Source: G039029935 sp039029935 (lineage in GTDB: Bacteria; Chloroflexota; Anaerolineae; Caldilineales; Caldilineaceae). Taken from it: a stretch of 6,228 bases of DNA. The position numbers were made by a program, and so were the translations under genes. Below the pieces are notes generated by a model, which was not told the DNA's origin, did no database searches, and was given only the letters and a program-made list of their open reading frames with translations. Shown here one piece after another: positions 1-5,645 of this stretch (positions are counted from its first letter, which is position 1; each line of letters opens with the position of its first letter). The stretch spans positions 1 through 6,228 of the forward strand of contig JBCCFC010000844.1 of NCBI GenBank assembly GCA_039029935.1, read 5' to 3'.

Positions 1-15
1 CTTCTTCTGCTTTTT

Positions 16-60
16 AGGCGAATCCACGCAGCGATATATCTGTGTGGATTCGCCTTTTTT
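16..60 (+). terminator. Rho-independent terminator of an upstream plus-strand gene
   Basis: A 15-bp stem pairs 16-30 (aggcgaatccac then gca) with 41-55 and contains one G-U pair. The loop is 10 bases (31-40). Six T residues follow at 56-61, minus the last base. The T-run lies on the 3' side only in the plus direction; the minus-strand reading is followed by A-rich sequence. It therefore terminates a plus-strand gene lying before the window. Confidence 0.85.
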
Positions 61-377
61 GTATTCCATCCATCTTCTCCATCTCTCTCCCCATTTCATG
101 TCTCGTTTTACCCCTACTCTCCCCCCTGAATAGTTACTCAATTTTATCACAAAATATAGTATTGACGCAAAACTTAACAGAGTACACGGAAACTTTCATT
201 GAACTGCGTTTATAATATCGCCGGGTAACGCCAAAGCACAAATCACTAGAAATTCATTGGTATCATTCAGAAACCTCCAAAGTTGTGAAATAGTTGAAAA
301 CTCAACAACACTTTATCTCTATTTATCTTGGTTGTTAACGTTCACTTGCTTAAAATGACCGATTCTTACAAAAACAT
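61..377. other. Non-coding intergenic stretch, no gene seen
   Basis: The stretch lies between the left-edge terminator and the 3' end of the minus-strand sulfatase gene. Positions 61-127 are strongly pyrimidine-rich on the plus strand. The rest is AT-rich and contains an isolated TATAAT at 211-216 without a good -35 partner. No ORF longer than a few codons starts here with a ribosome site, no tRNA-like fold was recognised, and no clear minus-strand terminator with a T-run follows the sulfatase stop codon. Its function is unknown. Confidence 0.6.
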
Positions 378-1793
378 CTATGCCACACCCCAGCCCGGAT
401 ACTTCTCCGGATCGGCAAACACCTGCCCTAATTCCAAAAATCCGCGCGGTCCCCTCCGCCCATACTCAAATGGATCATGCGTCGCCTCCATCCAGCGATG
501 CAGCCGTGCCTCCATCTCTTCCAGCGCAGGTCGTGCCTCAGCCGAATTTGCCAAGTTCACCATTTCCAGCGGGTCATTCTGGCGGTCAAAGAGCCAAGGT
601 CCGCGTTCGTTGCCAAACCAGCGTGCATAGGTCCATCGCTCTGTGCGTACACCACGCCAACGACCCACCCAGTTATCACGATTGGGCCAACCATGCGCCA
701 TGTTCTGCAAGTAGACGGATTCGGATGCCCCCGGTGTATGTGCGCTGTCGGCTGGCGCACCTTCACCCCGCCACACACTGGACACATCGCGTCCTTGCAA
801 GCCATCCGGCAACGGAACACCACATGCACCCAGCAGCGTCGGCACAAGGTCAATTGCCCCCATAAAGGCGTCGCTACGTGTGCCTGCGGGTGTCACACCC
901 GGCCAACGCACCACAAAGGGTACATGGCACGACTCCTCGTAGGGCGTAGACTTGGAGGCACGCATCGTATGGTTCATCCAGGAATCATAGGGCTTGCCAT
1001 ACCCGTGACTCGACAGATGGTCGCCATGATCCGAGGTGTAAATAACAATTGTGTTGTCACTAATACCCAGCCGCTCTAGTGCAGCCGTCAGCCGTGCCAT
1101 CTCCGCATCCAGCCCCGTGCAACAGGCATAGTAGTCGGCCAACTCTCGCCGTGCAAAGTCCGCCATTTGCTCTGGTACATTGCCCGGTACATCCATATCA
1201 GCAGGGTCATAGATGCCATACTGGTCGGGATATTGCGGATAGGGCCAGTGCGGTGGACGCCACGATACAAAGAGCGCAAAGGGGGCGTCTGGCCGTGTCT
1301 CCCGATGTCGCTCCATAAAGTCAATTGCCAAATCCGTCTCCACCGTCGAAGTCCAGCCCTCATATAATTGCGATTCGGCCTCGTTGATGTGGTAGTTGCG
1401 ATCAAAGAAACCACCGCCCCCACTCATATCCATCGCGGCCAGATAGTCCAGCCCGTAGCGGTCTTCTTCAGCATAAGGACCTTTGCCCAGATGGAACGTG
1501 CCGATATGCCCCGTGCCATAGCCATGTTCGCGCAACGTCCTCGGCAACGTCGGAATGTCACGACGTGGCAAATACTCATTGTCAATCACCCCATTCTGCC
1601 AGCCATATCGCCCCGTCAGCAAAATGGCCCGATAGGGCGAACAGAGCGGGTGATTGGAAAACATGTTGTCGCAGACCATGCCCTCCGCCGCCAATTGGTC
1701 GATGGCGGGTGTCTGCACGATGGGGTTGCCGTTTGCGCCGAGCGCGCTATAGCGTTGTTGGTCGGAAAAGACGAATAGGATATTGGGTCGCAT
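378..1793 (-). CDS. Sulfatase-family hydrolase (formylglycine-type, arylsulfatase A-like)
   Basis: This 471-residue protein belongs to the alkaline phosphatase/sulfatase superfamily, whose members hydrolyse sulfate esters or sometimes phosphonate or phosphate esters. The N-terminal PNILFVFSDQQR provides metal ligands D11 and Q12. The modification motif C51-S-P-Y-R55 fits CxPxR, followed by LLTGR, so C51 should be converted to formylglycine. Other landmarks are H101 in GTFHLG, H182 in PPHWPY, D255/H256 in TSDHGDH, and K281 before PYEES. The C-terminal subdomain has LFDRQNDPLEMVNL (401-414), typical of the family. The length is normal. There is no signal peptide, so the enzyme is probably cytoplasmic. 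The ATG is preceded by AGGAGA at 7 bases, which fixes the start. One oddity is that T99 stands where the usual GKWHLG motif has a catalytic-site Lys. No maturase gene is in the window. The substrate cannot be told; phosphonate monoester hydrolase-like activity is an alternative. Confidence 0.93.
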   Translation of the reverse strand: MRPNILFVFSDQQRYSALGANGNPIVQTPAIDQLAAEGMVCDNMFSNHPLCSPYRAILLTGRYGWQNGVIDNEYLPRRDIPTLPRTLREHGYGTGHIGTFHLGKGPYAEEDRYGLDYLAAMDMSGGGGFFDRNYHINEAESQLYEGWTSTVETDLAIDFMERHRETRPDAPFALFVSWRPPHWPYPQYPDQYGIYDPADMDVPGNVPEQMADFARRELADYYACCTGLDAEMARLTAALERLGISDNTIVIYTSDHGDHLSSHGYGKPYDSWMNHTMRASKSTPYEESCHVPFVVRWPGVTPAGTRSDAFMGAIDLVPTLLGACGVPLPDGLQGRDVSSVWRGEGAPADSAHTPGASESVYLQNMAHGWPNRDNWVGRWRGVRTERWTYARWFGNERGPWLFDRQNDPLEMVNLANSAEARPALEEMEARLHRWMEATHDPFEYGRRGPRGFLELGQVFADPEKYPGWGVA

Positions 1794-1800
1794 CGTTGTT

Positions 1801-1806
1801 TCTCCT
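1801..1806 (-). promoter_or_regulatory. Ribosome binding site of the sulfatase gene
   Basis: On the minus strand AGGAGA lies 7 bases before the ATG at 1793-1791. This is a near-ideal Shine-Dalgarno site and supports the chosen start. Confidence 0.75.
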
Positions 1807-1866
1807 TTGGTTATTGTGGCGTGGGCATCTTGCCCGTAAGCCCTATGTGTAAAGCAGTTGAGGACA

Positions 1867-1895
1867 AGTATATCATGTGGATGGCACTGCGTGAA
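1867..1895 (-). promoter_or_regulatory. Candidate extended -10 promoter for the sulfatase gene
   Basis: Read on the minus strand, TTCACG (1895-1890, 4 of 6 to TTGACA) is separated by 17 bases from TATACT (1872-1867, 5 of 6). The -10 is directly preceded by TGA, giving an extended -10 (TGn). Transcription would begin near 1860, leaving a leader of about 67 bases that includes the AGGAGA ribosome site. This is a consensus match by eye only. Confidence 0.4.
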
Positions 1896-2031
1896 ACCCT
1901 ATGAAAAAGGACTCAACACAATATCTAAGAAACTTTTCATATCCACACTTGCCATTGTCATGGTCATTGCGTCAATGGTTAGCCCATTTTCATTATCAAA
2001 AGGCAACGAAGCCACAAATTTTTCCACTTAG
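1891..2031 (+). CDS. Possible 46-residue signal-peptide-like ORF or gene remnant
   Basis: A GTG at 1891 opens a 46-codon frame ending in TAG at 2029-2031. After a short polar start it reads ISKK followed by a hydrophobic run (LFISTLAIVMVIASMV), then SPFSLSKGNEATNFST and stop. This is the shape of a Sec signal peptide or single membrane segment with almost no mature protein behind it. A weak GGATGG lies 6 bases before the GTG. It overlaps the candidate minus-strand sulfatase promoter. It could be a decayed 5' end of an exported-protein gene, a small membrane peptide, or chance. No homology is recognised. Confidence 0.25.
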   Translation: MKPYEKGLNTISKKLFISTLAIVMVIASMVSPFSLSKGNEATNFST

Positions 2032-2041
2032 AACACGATAA

Positions 2042-2050
2042 TGGTAGAAT
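2042..2050 (+). promoter_or_regulatory. Candidate extended -10 element for the UnbV-domain gene
   Basis: TGG-TAGAAT matches an extended -10 (TGn plus 5 of 6 of TATAAT). No good -35 is present at 16-18 bases upstream. Transcription would begin near 2057, just upstream of the GGAGGGA ribosome site. The promoter call is tentative. Confidence 0.3.
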
Positions 2051-2059
2051 CTCCTTTTT

Positions 2060-2066
2060 GGAGGGA
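2060..2066 (+). promoter_or_regulatory. Shine-Dalgarno site that favours GTG 2079 as start
   Basis: GGAGGGA lies 12 bases before the GTG at 2079 and would sit inside the coding sequence if the TTG at 2058 were used. That TTG has no ribosome site of its own. The spacing is a little long, but the GTG start gives a compact signal peptide, so it is preferred. Confidence 0.5.
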
Positions 2067-2078
2067 ACCATAATTATT

Positions 2079-3776
2079 GTGTATCGAGTTAGTTTTCTAT
2101 CAGTATTGATTTTATATGCTGTAGGCATGATTGCCACCCCCTCTCATGCCGCTACACCTATCACGGATGAGCCGCTCCACTTTATCAACGTGAGCCAAAG
2201 CGCAGGCATCACCATGCAGCGTGAGGCGGGTGGGACATTGGGCAAGGACAAGGTGACAGGACAGGCGTGGGGTGACTATGATCGGGATGGCTGGCTTGAT
2301 CTCTATGTGACCGACAACAAGGGGGCAAATGTGCTTTATCACAACAACCAGGATGGCACATTCAGCCAGTCACTACTTTCCGCCAGTGTATCGCTTGCGG
2401 ATGCGGCCAGTTCGGGTGCGGTCTTTGCCGATTACAACAATGATGGGTGGCCGGATTTGTATGTGTTGGCGTGGGGGGAAAATACGCTGTGGCAAAATGT
2501 GGAGGGACAGGCATTTCTGGATGTGACGATGGTGGCGGGCGTTGGTGATGCCAGTGGAAGTTCACACAATGTAAGTTCCAACAGCAAGAGTGCGGCGTGG
2601 GGTGACTACGATGGCGATGGCTGGCTGGATTTGTATGTGGCAAACTGGGCCTGTGAGCCGCGCTGTGGCCGTCCTGTCACAGGTGACAAGGACCGACTCT
2701 ATCACAACAATCAGGATGGCACTTTTACGGATGTCACGCATTTACTCGGTGGTGGTGTCTGGGGTGCGGGTTTTGTGGCGAGCTTTGTGGACTATGACAA
2801 TGATGGTGATCTGGACATTTATCTGGTCAACGATGAGTACATCAACCCCATTGGCAATGTGCTTTGGCGCAATGATGGGTTGGCCTGTCATGAAGATGAG
2901 ACGCCCAATCCTGACGAGTGGTGTTTTACCGATGTCTCGGCTGAATCTGGGGCGGGATCACAGTTGATGGGCATGGGGCTGGCAGTCGGTGACTATGACA
3001 ACGACAGCGATTTAGATTTTTTCTATTCAAATGTGGGGCCAGCGGAATTAGTACAGAATCAGGCTGACAATACGTTTGTGGATGTGGCAGAAGCGGCAGG
3101 GGTGCAGACCGCCTTGGGCGTGAGTTGGGGGGCAGCTTTCTTCGATGCCGACAATGATGGTTGGCGTGATCTCTATGTCGCCGTTGCGGGAGCCGTGCAG
3201 GAAGGGACAACGGCCAACCCACTTTATCACAACCAGCAGGATGGCACATTCATCAACATGGGCAACTTGAGTGGTGCAGCCGACATCGGGAAGTCGTTGG
3301 GGGTGGCTTATGCCGATTATGACAATGATGGCTGGGTTGACCTCGTGGTCGGCAACTTTGATCAAGGCTACAATCTCTATCGCAATCAAGGTGCGTCGGG
3401 CAATATTCCCACAGGGCAAGGCAATGCTTGGTTCACCATTGAGCTTGTGGGTAGCGGCCCTGTCAACCGTGATGCCATCGGGAGCCGTGTTTATCTGACA
3501 ACTGTGAATGACGATGGTAAGGACACTGGTGTCACCATGACACAAATGCAAGAGGTCAAGAGCGGGTCTAGTCTGGGCTCCGGCAATGCACTGCATCTCT
3601 ATTTTGGGGTAGGCGATCAATCTATTCGCGAGGTCATGGTTGTTTGGGCGGATGGCACACGCCAGAGCTTTTTCAATGTTCCGGCCAATCGGCAAGTTCG
3701 ATTGCCCTATCCAGAGCATGGGTTGGCGAGATTGATTCAGTGGGTGGCGTTATATGGGACGCCCAAAAATCCATAA
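2079..3776 (+). CDS. Secreted FG-GAP/VCBS repeat protein with C-terminal ASPIC/UnbV domain (CRTAC1 family)
   Basis: From GTG 2079 the product is 565 residues; a TTG at 2058 would add 7. Residues 1-24 form a Sec signal peptide with a hydrophobic core (FLSVLILYAVGM) and likely cleavage after SHA. Seven calcium-binding-type DxDxDG loops begin at about residues 66, 118, 176, 238, 305, 356 and 413, mostly DYDNDGWxDLYV, often followed by LYHNNQDGTF. The spacing of 51-67 residues fits a seven-bladed, integrin-like beta-propeller. The fifth loop reads DYDNDSDLD, with Gly changed to Ser. Residues about 463-545 match the ASPIC/UnbV domain (NRDAIGSRV, then QEVKSGSSLGSGN, HLYFGVG, VVWADGTRQ). Cysteines 192, 196, 270 and 282 could form disulfides outside the cell. 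There is no obvious C-terminal anchor. The role of the family is poorly known; extracellular binding or adhesion is inferred, not shown. Confidence 0.92.
   Translation: MYRVSFLSVLILYAVGMIATPSHAATPITDEPLHFINVSQSAGITMQREAGGTLGKDKVTGQAWGDYDRDGWLDLYVTDNKGANVLYHNNQDGTFSQSLLSASVSLADAASSGAVFADYNNDGWPDLYVLAWGENTLWQNVEGQAFLDVTMVAGVGDASGSSHNVSSNSKSAAWGDYDGDGWLDLYVANWACEPRCGRPVTGDKDRLYHNNQDGTFTDVTHLLGGGVWGAGFVASFVDYDNDGDLDIYLVNDEYINPIGNVLWRNDGLACHEDETPNPDEWCFTDVSAESGAGSQLMGMGLAVGDYDNDSDLDFFYSNVGPAELVQNQADNTFVDVAEAAGVQTALGVSWGAAFFDADNDGWRDLYVAVAGAVQEGTTANPLYHNQQDGTFINMGNLSGAADIGKSLGVAYADYDNDGWVDLVVGNFDQGYNLYRNQGASGNIPTGQGNAWFTIELVGSGPVNRDAIGSRVYLTTVNDDGKDTGVTMTQMQEVKSGSSLGSGNALHLYFGVGDQSIREVMVVWADGTRQSFFNVPANRQVRLPYPEHGLARLIQWVALYGTPKNP
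2264..3251 (+). repeat. Diverged DNA repeats encoding propeller blades
   Basis: Two blade segments are still nearly identical as DNA. One starts ggcgtggggtgacta at 2264 and again at 2594, exactly 330 bases apart. A second element, tatcacaacaa-caggatggca, occurs at 2337, 2700 and, with small changes, 3225. The repeats lie within the FG-GAP coding region and reflect internal duplication of blades. Confidence 0.7.
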
Positions 3777-3863
3777 ACTAAGTTTTGCGGTCTTGTCATG
3801 CTGGTATCGTATGAGAGGTGGATTCCTATCTTCACAGGACTGGCGAAAAGCACCCACGTTACT

Positions 3864-3892
3864 TTGACATATACGCAACTTTCCATTAGCAT
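3864..3892 (+). promoter_or_regulatory. Promoter of the MBL-fold gene, probably giving a leaderless mRNA
   Basis: A perfect -35 TTGACA (3864-3869) is followed after 17 bases by TAGCAT (3887-3892, 4 of 6 to TATAAT). Only six bases separate this -10 from the ATG at 3899, so transcription should start at or next to the A of the start codon. No Shine-Dalgarno sequence is present, consistent with leaderless translation. Confidence 0.5.
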
Positions 3893-3898
3893 ACAGCT

Positions 3899-4546
3899 AT
3901 GATAGTTAAAGGTATTACTGTAGGACTCCTACAAGAAAATTGTTATATATTGGGATGCGAAGAAACGCAACAGGGTGTTGTCATTGATCCGGGGGACAAC
4001 GCACGGGCAATTCTTGGCATTGTCGAACAGGAAGGGCTGACGATTGAGAAAATTCTCAATACCCATGCCCATTTGGACCATGTGATGGCAGTCAACGATG
4101 TGCATGTGGCAACGGGTGCGCCATTTTATTTGCATGAGGCGGATGTACCTGTGCTTGCTAGCGTACCAAACAGTGCAAAACTTTGGTTGCAGATGGAGGT
4201 TGCACCCATCCGTACACCGGATGAATTTCTGACACATGGACAAATTGTCCAGTTTGGCTCAGAGGAGCTAGAAGTGCGTTTTACACCGGGACACGCACCA
4301 GGACATGTGGTCTTCATCCATCATAACAGCAAGATGATCTTTGGTGGTGATACGCTGTTTTACGGCAGCATTGGGCGGTTTGATCTGCCGATGGCAGATG
4401 GGCCAACATTGATGAAGAGTATCGAAGAACAGCTATTTTCATTACCAGACGACTACACCGTTTATCCTGGGCATGGACAGGCAACGACCATCGGCATTGA
4501 GCGTGTCCAAAATCCATTTGTTGGGCAACATGCTCGTGGCGGGTAG
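3899..4546 (+). CDS. MBL-fold metallo-hydrolase, glyoxalase II-like
   Basis: This 215-residue protein is a small metallo-beta-lactamase-fold hydrolase of the hydroxyacylglutathione hydrolase-like group. These are cytoplasmic enzymes that usually cleave thioesters with a dinuclear metal centre. The full ligand set is present: H56-A-H58-L-D60-H61 in NTHAHLDH, H132 in TPGHAPGH, D151 in GGDTLF, and H192 in PGHG. The opening QENCYIL and VVIDPGD are also typical. The protein ends soon after the PGHG motif and lacks the extra C-terminal domain that helps bind glutathione in true glyoxalase II, so the exact substrate is open. There is no signal peptide. The ATG has no ribosome site but sits six bases behind a -10 element. 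The gene stands alone, 122 bases after the UnbV-domain gene and 125 before the next. Confidence 0.92.
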   Translation: MIVKGITVGLLQENCYILGCEETQQGVVIDPGDNARAILGIVEQEGLTIEKILNTHAHLDHVMAVNDVHVATGAPFYLHEADVPVLASVPNSAKLWLQMEVAPIRTPDEFLTHGQIVQFGSEELEVRFTPGHAPGHVVFIHHNSKMIFGGDTLFYGSIGRFDLPMADGPTLMKSIEEQLFSLPDDYTVYPGHGQATTIGIERVQNPFVGQHARGG

Positions 4547-4563
4547 TATGTGGTAGGCTAGAG

Positions 4564-4576
4564 CTGACGCCGTCAG
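4564..4576. repeat. Short palindrome ctgacg-c-cgtcag
   Basis: Two perfect 6-base arms flank a single central C, 17 bases after the MBL gene stop codon. The spacer is too short for a simple hairpin of full length, so a protein-binding dyad is at least as likely as an RNA structure. It lies two bases before a larger palindrome. Confidence 0.5.
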
Positions 4577-4578
4577 AA

Positions 4579-4598
4579 GGGTTTGATATATCAAACCC
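4579..4598. repeat. Perfect 20-bp palindrome between the MBL and DUF952 genes
   Basis: The arm gggtttgata is followed at once by its exact complement tatcaaaccc. As RNA it could form an 8-bp stem with a TATA loop. There is no T-run afterwards, so it is not a classical rho-independent terminator. It may be an operator for the DUF952 gene, whose candidate -35 starts at 4621, or a 3' stabilising hairpin for the MBL transcript. Confidence 0.6.
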
Positions 4599-4620
4599 AT
4601 ACTAGCTACTCGCATAATCT

Positions 4621-4648
4621 TTGACCAACTGCGTGAGTCCTATAGACT
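4621..4648 (+). promoter_or_regulatory. Candidate promoter of the DUF952 gene
   Basis: TTGACC (4621-4626, 5 of 6) and TAGACT (4643-4648, 4 of 6) are 16 bases apart. The -10 lies in the first copy of a tandem repeat. Transcription would start near 4655 with a leader of about 17 bases that has no Shine-Dalgarno sequence. TATAAA at 4652-4657 is an alternative -10 but lacks a -35. Confidence 0.33.
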
Positions 4649-4671
4649 AGATATAAATAGACTAGATATAA
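4642..4671. repeat. Perfect 15-bp tandem duplication ending at the DUF952 start codon
   Basis: The unit atagactagatataa occurs twice with no gap (4642-4656 and 4657-4671), and the ATG begins at the next base. The duplication repeats TAGACT and TATAAA promoter-like hexamers. It probably arose by slippage and may change the position of the transcript start. Confidence 0.85.
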
Positions 4672-5061
4672 ATGAACCAACAAACAGACCAAGCAAAACA
4701 AACCACATCCAATATTATTTACCACATGGTTGCCAAAAAAGTTTGGGAAGCAGAGGTGGACAAACCGCTCTATGAGCATGAGAGCCTTGAAACCGAAGGG
4801 TTTATCCATTTCACAGGCGATCCACAATTATTGGTCAGCGTCGCCAACAACTTCTACCGTGATGAGAGAGGTGAGGTGGTCATTGTTTGTGTTGATAGCA
4901 CACGCCTGACCGCTGAACTCCAATGGGATTTGGTTGGGTTTCTCTATTTCCCCCATCTATATGGACCGCTCAACAAAGATGCTGTCGTTGGCGTTGTGCC
5001 ATTCCCGCGTGAAGTTGATGGGGTCTACACCTTCCCAACGGCACTGATTGAGTATGAGTAG
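4672..5061 (+). CDS. DUF952 family protein
   Basis: This 129-residue, probably cytoplasmic protein carries the hallmarks of DUF952. These are IIYHMV (15-20) followed by W25, SLETEGFIHFT (38-48), a VANNFY helix (57-62), a VIVCVD strand (70-75), and FPHLYGPL (93-100) near the end. Many relatives have a Cys and Ser after the EGFIH His; here they are Phe and Thr. The length is close to the usual single-domain size, with about 14 extra polar residues at the N-terminus. The biochemical role of the family is not established. The ATG has no ribosome site and follows directly on a tandem repeat. The gene seems to be a separate unit from both neighbours (125 bases before, about 100 after). Confidence 0.9.
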   Translation: MNQQTDQAKQTTSNIIYHMVAKKVWEAEVDKPLYEHESLETEGFIHFTGDPQLLVSVANNFYRDERGEVVIVCVDSTRLTAELQWDLVGFLYFPHLYGPLNKDAVVGVVPFPREVDGVYTFPTALIEYE

Positions 5062-5095
5062 ATTGGTGTCATCATTGGTAAAAAAATTGTAAAAT

Positions 5096-5109
5096 CAGGT
5101 ATTTACCTG
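5096..5109. repeat. Palindrome caggta-tt-tacctg, possible operator
   Basis: Perfect 6-base arms are separated by two bases, in the gap between the DUF952 stop codon and the DUF2007 start. No T-run follows, and the two-base spacer is too tight for a full hairpin. A regulator-binding dyad upstream of the DUF2007-ccmE pair is the likelier reading. Confidence 0.4.
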
Positions 5110-5166
5110 TGTTGATTTGTGGATTAGTACACAGTTCGCTAGATGAGAATAAGAGATAATACGTGT

Positions 5167-5616
5167 ATGTCTGTACAAACTGATACATTATCTGGATGGT
5201 GGGGCAACCGTCAAGGCCGTCACAATCAGGATAATCCGGCAAGTAAGCCGGAGCAAGACGGAACAACACCGCAGGGACAGAGCCAATCTGCGACAAGCAC
5301 AACGGGGGGGCATTTGCATCAGGAGCCTGTAGTTGTGTGGGAAGCGGAAAATGAGTTGGAAGCACAGATTGTGAAGAGCAAGCTGGAGAGCGAGGGCATT
5401 CCTGTGCTATTGCGTGGTGAGGCATTGGGTGCAATTTATGGGCTGACCACAGGCGCATTGGCGGCCACGGATGTGTTGGTTCCTGCTCCATTGCTGGATA
5501 AAGCAGTCGATTTGTTGACCGTTGAAGAGGTTGACGAAATGGGTGATGTCGTACCAGAAGACATAGATGATAATGAGATTGAATCCGTAGATGACGATGA
5601 GATAGAGATTGGGTAA
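5167..5616 (+). CDS. DUF2007-type protein (putative signal transducing protein domain)
   Basis: From ATG 5167 the product is 149 residues; an in-frame ATG at 5143 would add 8. Neither ATG has a clear ribosome site. GATAAT at 5155-5160 lies six bases before ATG 5167, the same geometry as the leaderless MBL gene, so 5167 is preferred. Residues 1-50 are polar and probably disordered (rich in Q, G, T, S). Residues about 54-118 form the domain: VVVWEAENELEAQIVKSKLE, then GIPVLLRGE and TDVLVPAPLLDKAVDLL, the usual DUF2007 pattern. The last 31 residues are very acidic (16 Asp or Glu). There is no membrane segment. The molecular function of DUF2007 is not settled. Only 29 bases separate the gene from ccmE, so the two are likely co-transcribed. 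Confidence 0.8.
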   Translation: MSVQTDTLSGWWGNRQGRHNQDNPASKPEQDGTTPQGQSQSATSTTGGHLHQEPVVVWEAENELEAQIVKSKLESEGIPVLLRGEALGAIYGLTTGALAATDVLVPAPLLDKAVDLLTVEEVDEMGDVVPEDIDDNEIESVDDDEIEIG

Positions 5617-5632
5617 CTAAATTTATACATAT

Positions 5633-5638
5633 AAGGAG
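5633..5638 (+). promoter_or_regulatory. Ribosome binding site of the ccmE-like gene
   Basis: AAGGAG lies 7 bases before the ATG at 5646. It contrasts with the three genes upstream, which have no such site, and fits an internal cistron of a polycistronic mRNA. Confidence 0.75.
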
Positions 5639-5645
5639 TAGGGTA

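Noticed and set aside
211..216. Perfect TATAAT in the left intergenic region
   Set aside because: No acceptable -35 lies at 16-18 bases and no plus-strand gene follows. A chance match in AT-rich DNA is likely.
282..309. Nested short inverted repeats (gttga/tcaac and gttgt/acaac) downstream of the sulfatase gene
   Set aside because: The stems are only 5 bp, AT-rich and without a T-run on the minus strand, so a terminator call is not justified.
328..1079. Plus-strand frames (328-630, 380-865, 477-1079) opposite the sulfatase gene
   Set aside because: They are rich in Pro, His, Arg and Cys, as expected for antisense frames. The sulfatase reading carries all catalytic motifs and a ribosome site.
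1901..2041. ATG at 1901 opening a 46-codon frame (MKKDSTQYLR start)
   Set aside because: It has no ribosome site and a composition without any domain or signal-peptide logic. The neighbouring frame from 1891 is the more signal-like one.
3048..3719. Long minus-strand open frame (223 codons) opposite the FG-GAP gene
   Set aside because: It is antisense to a well-supported gene whose repeated Asp/Asn/Gly codons keep the opposite frame open. It has no ribosome site and no recognisable domain.
4642..4671. Two-copy repeat considered as a CRISPR or iteron array
   Set aside because: There are only two directly abutting 15-base units with no spacers, which is a simple tandem duplication.
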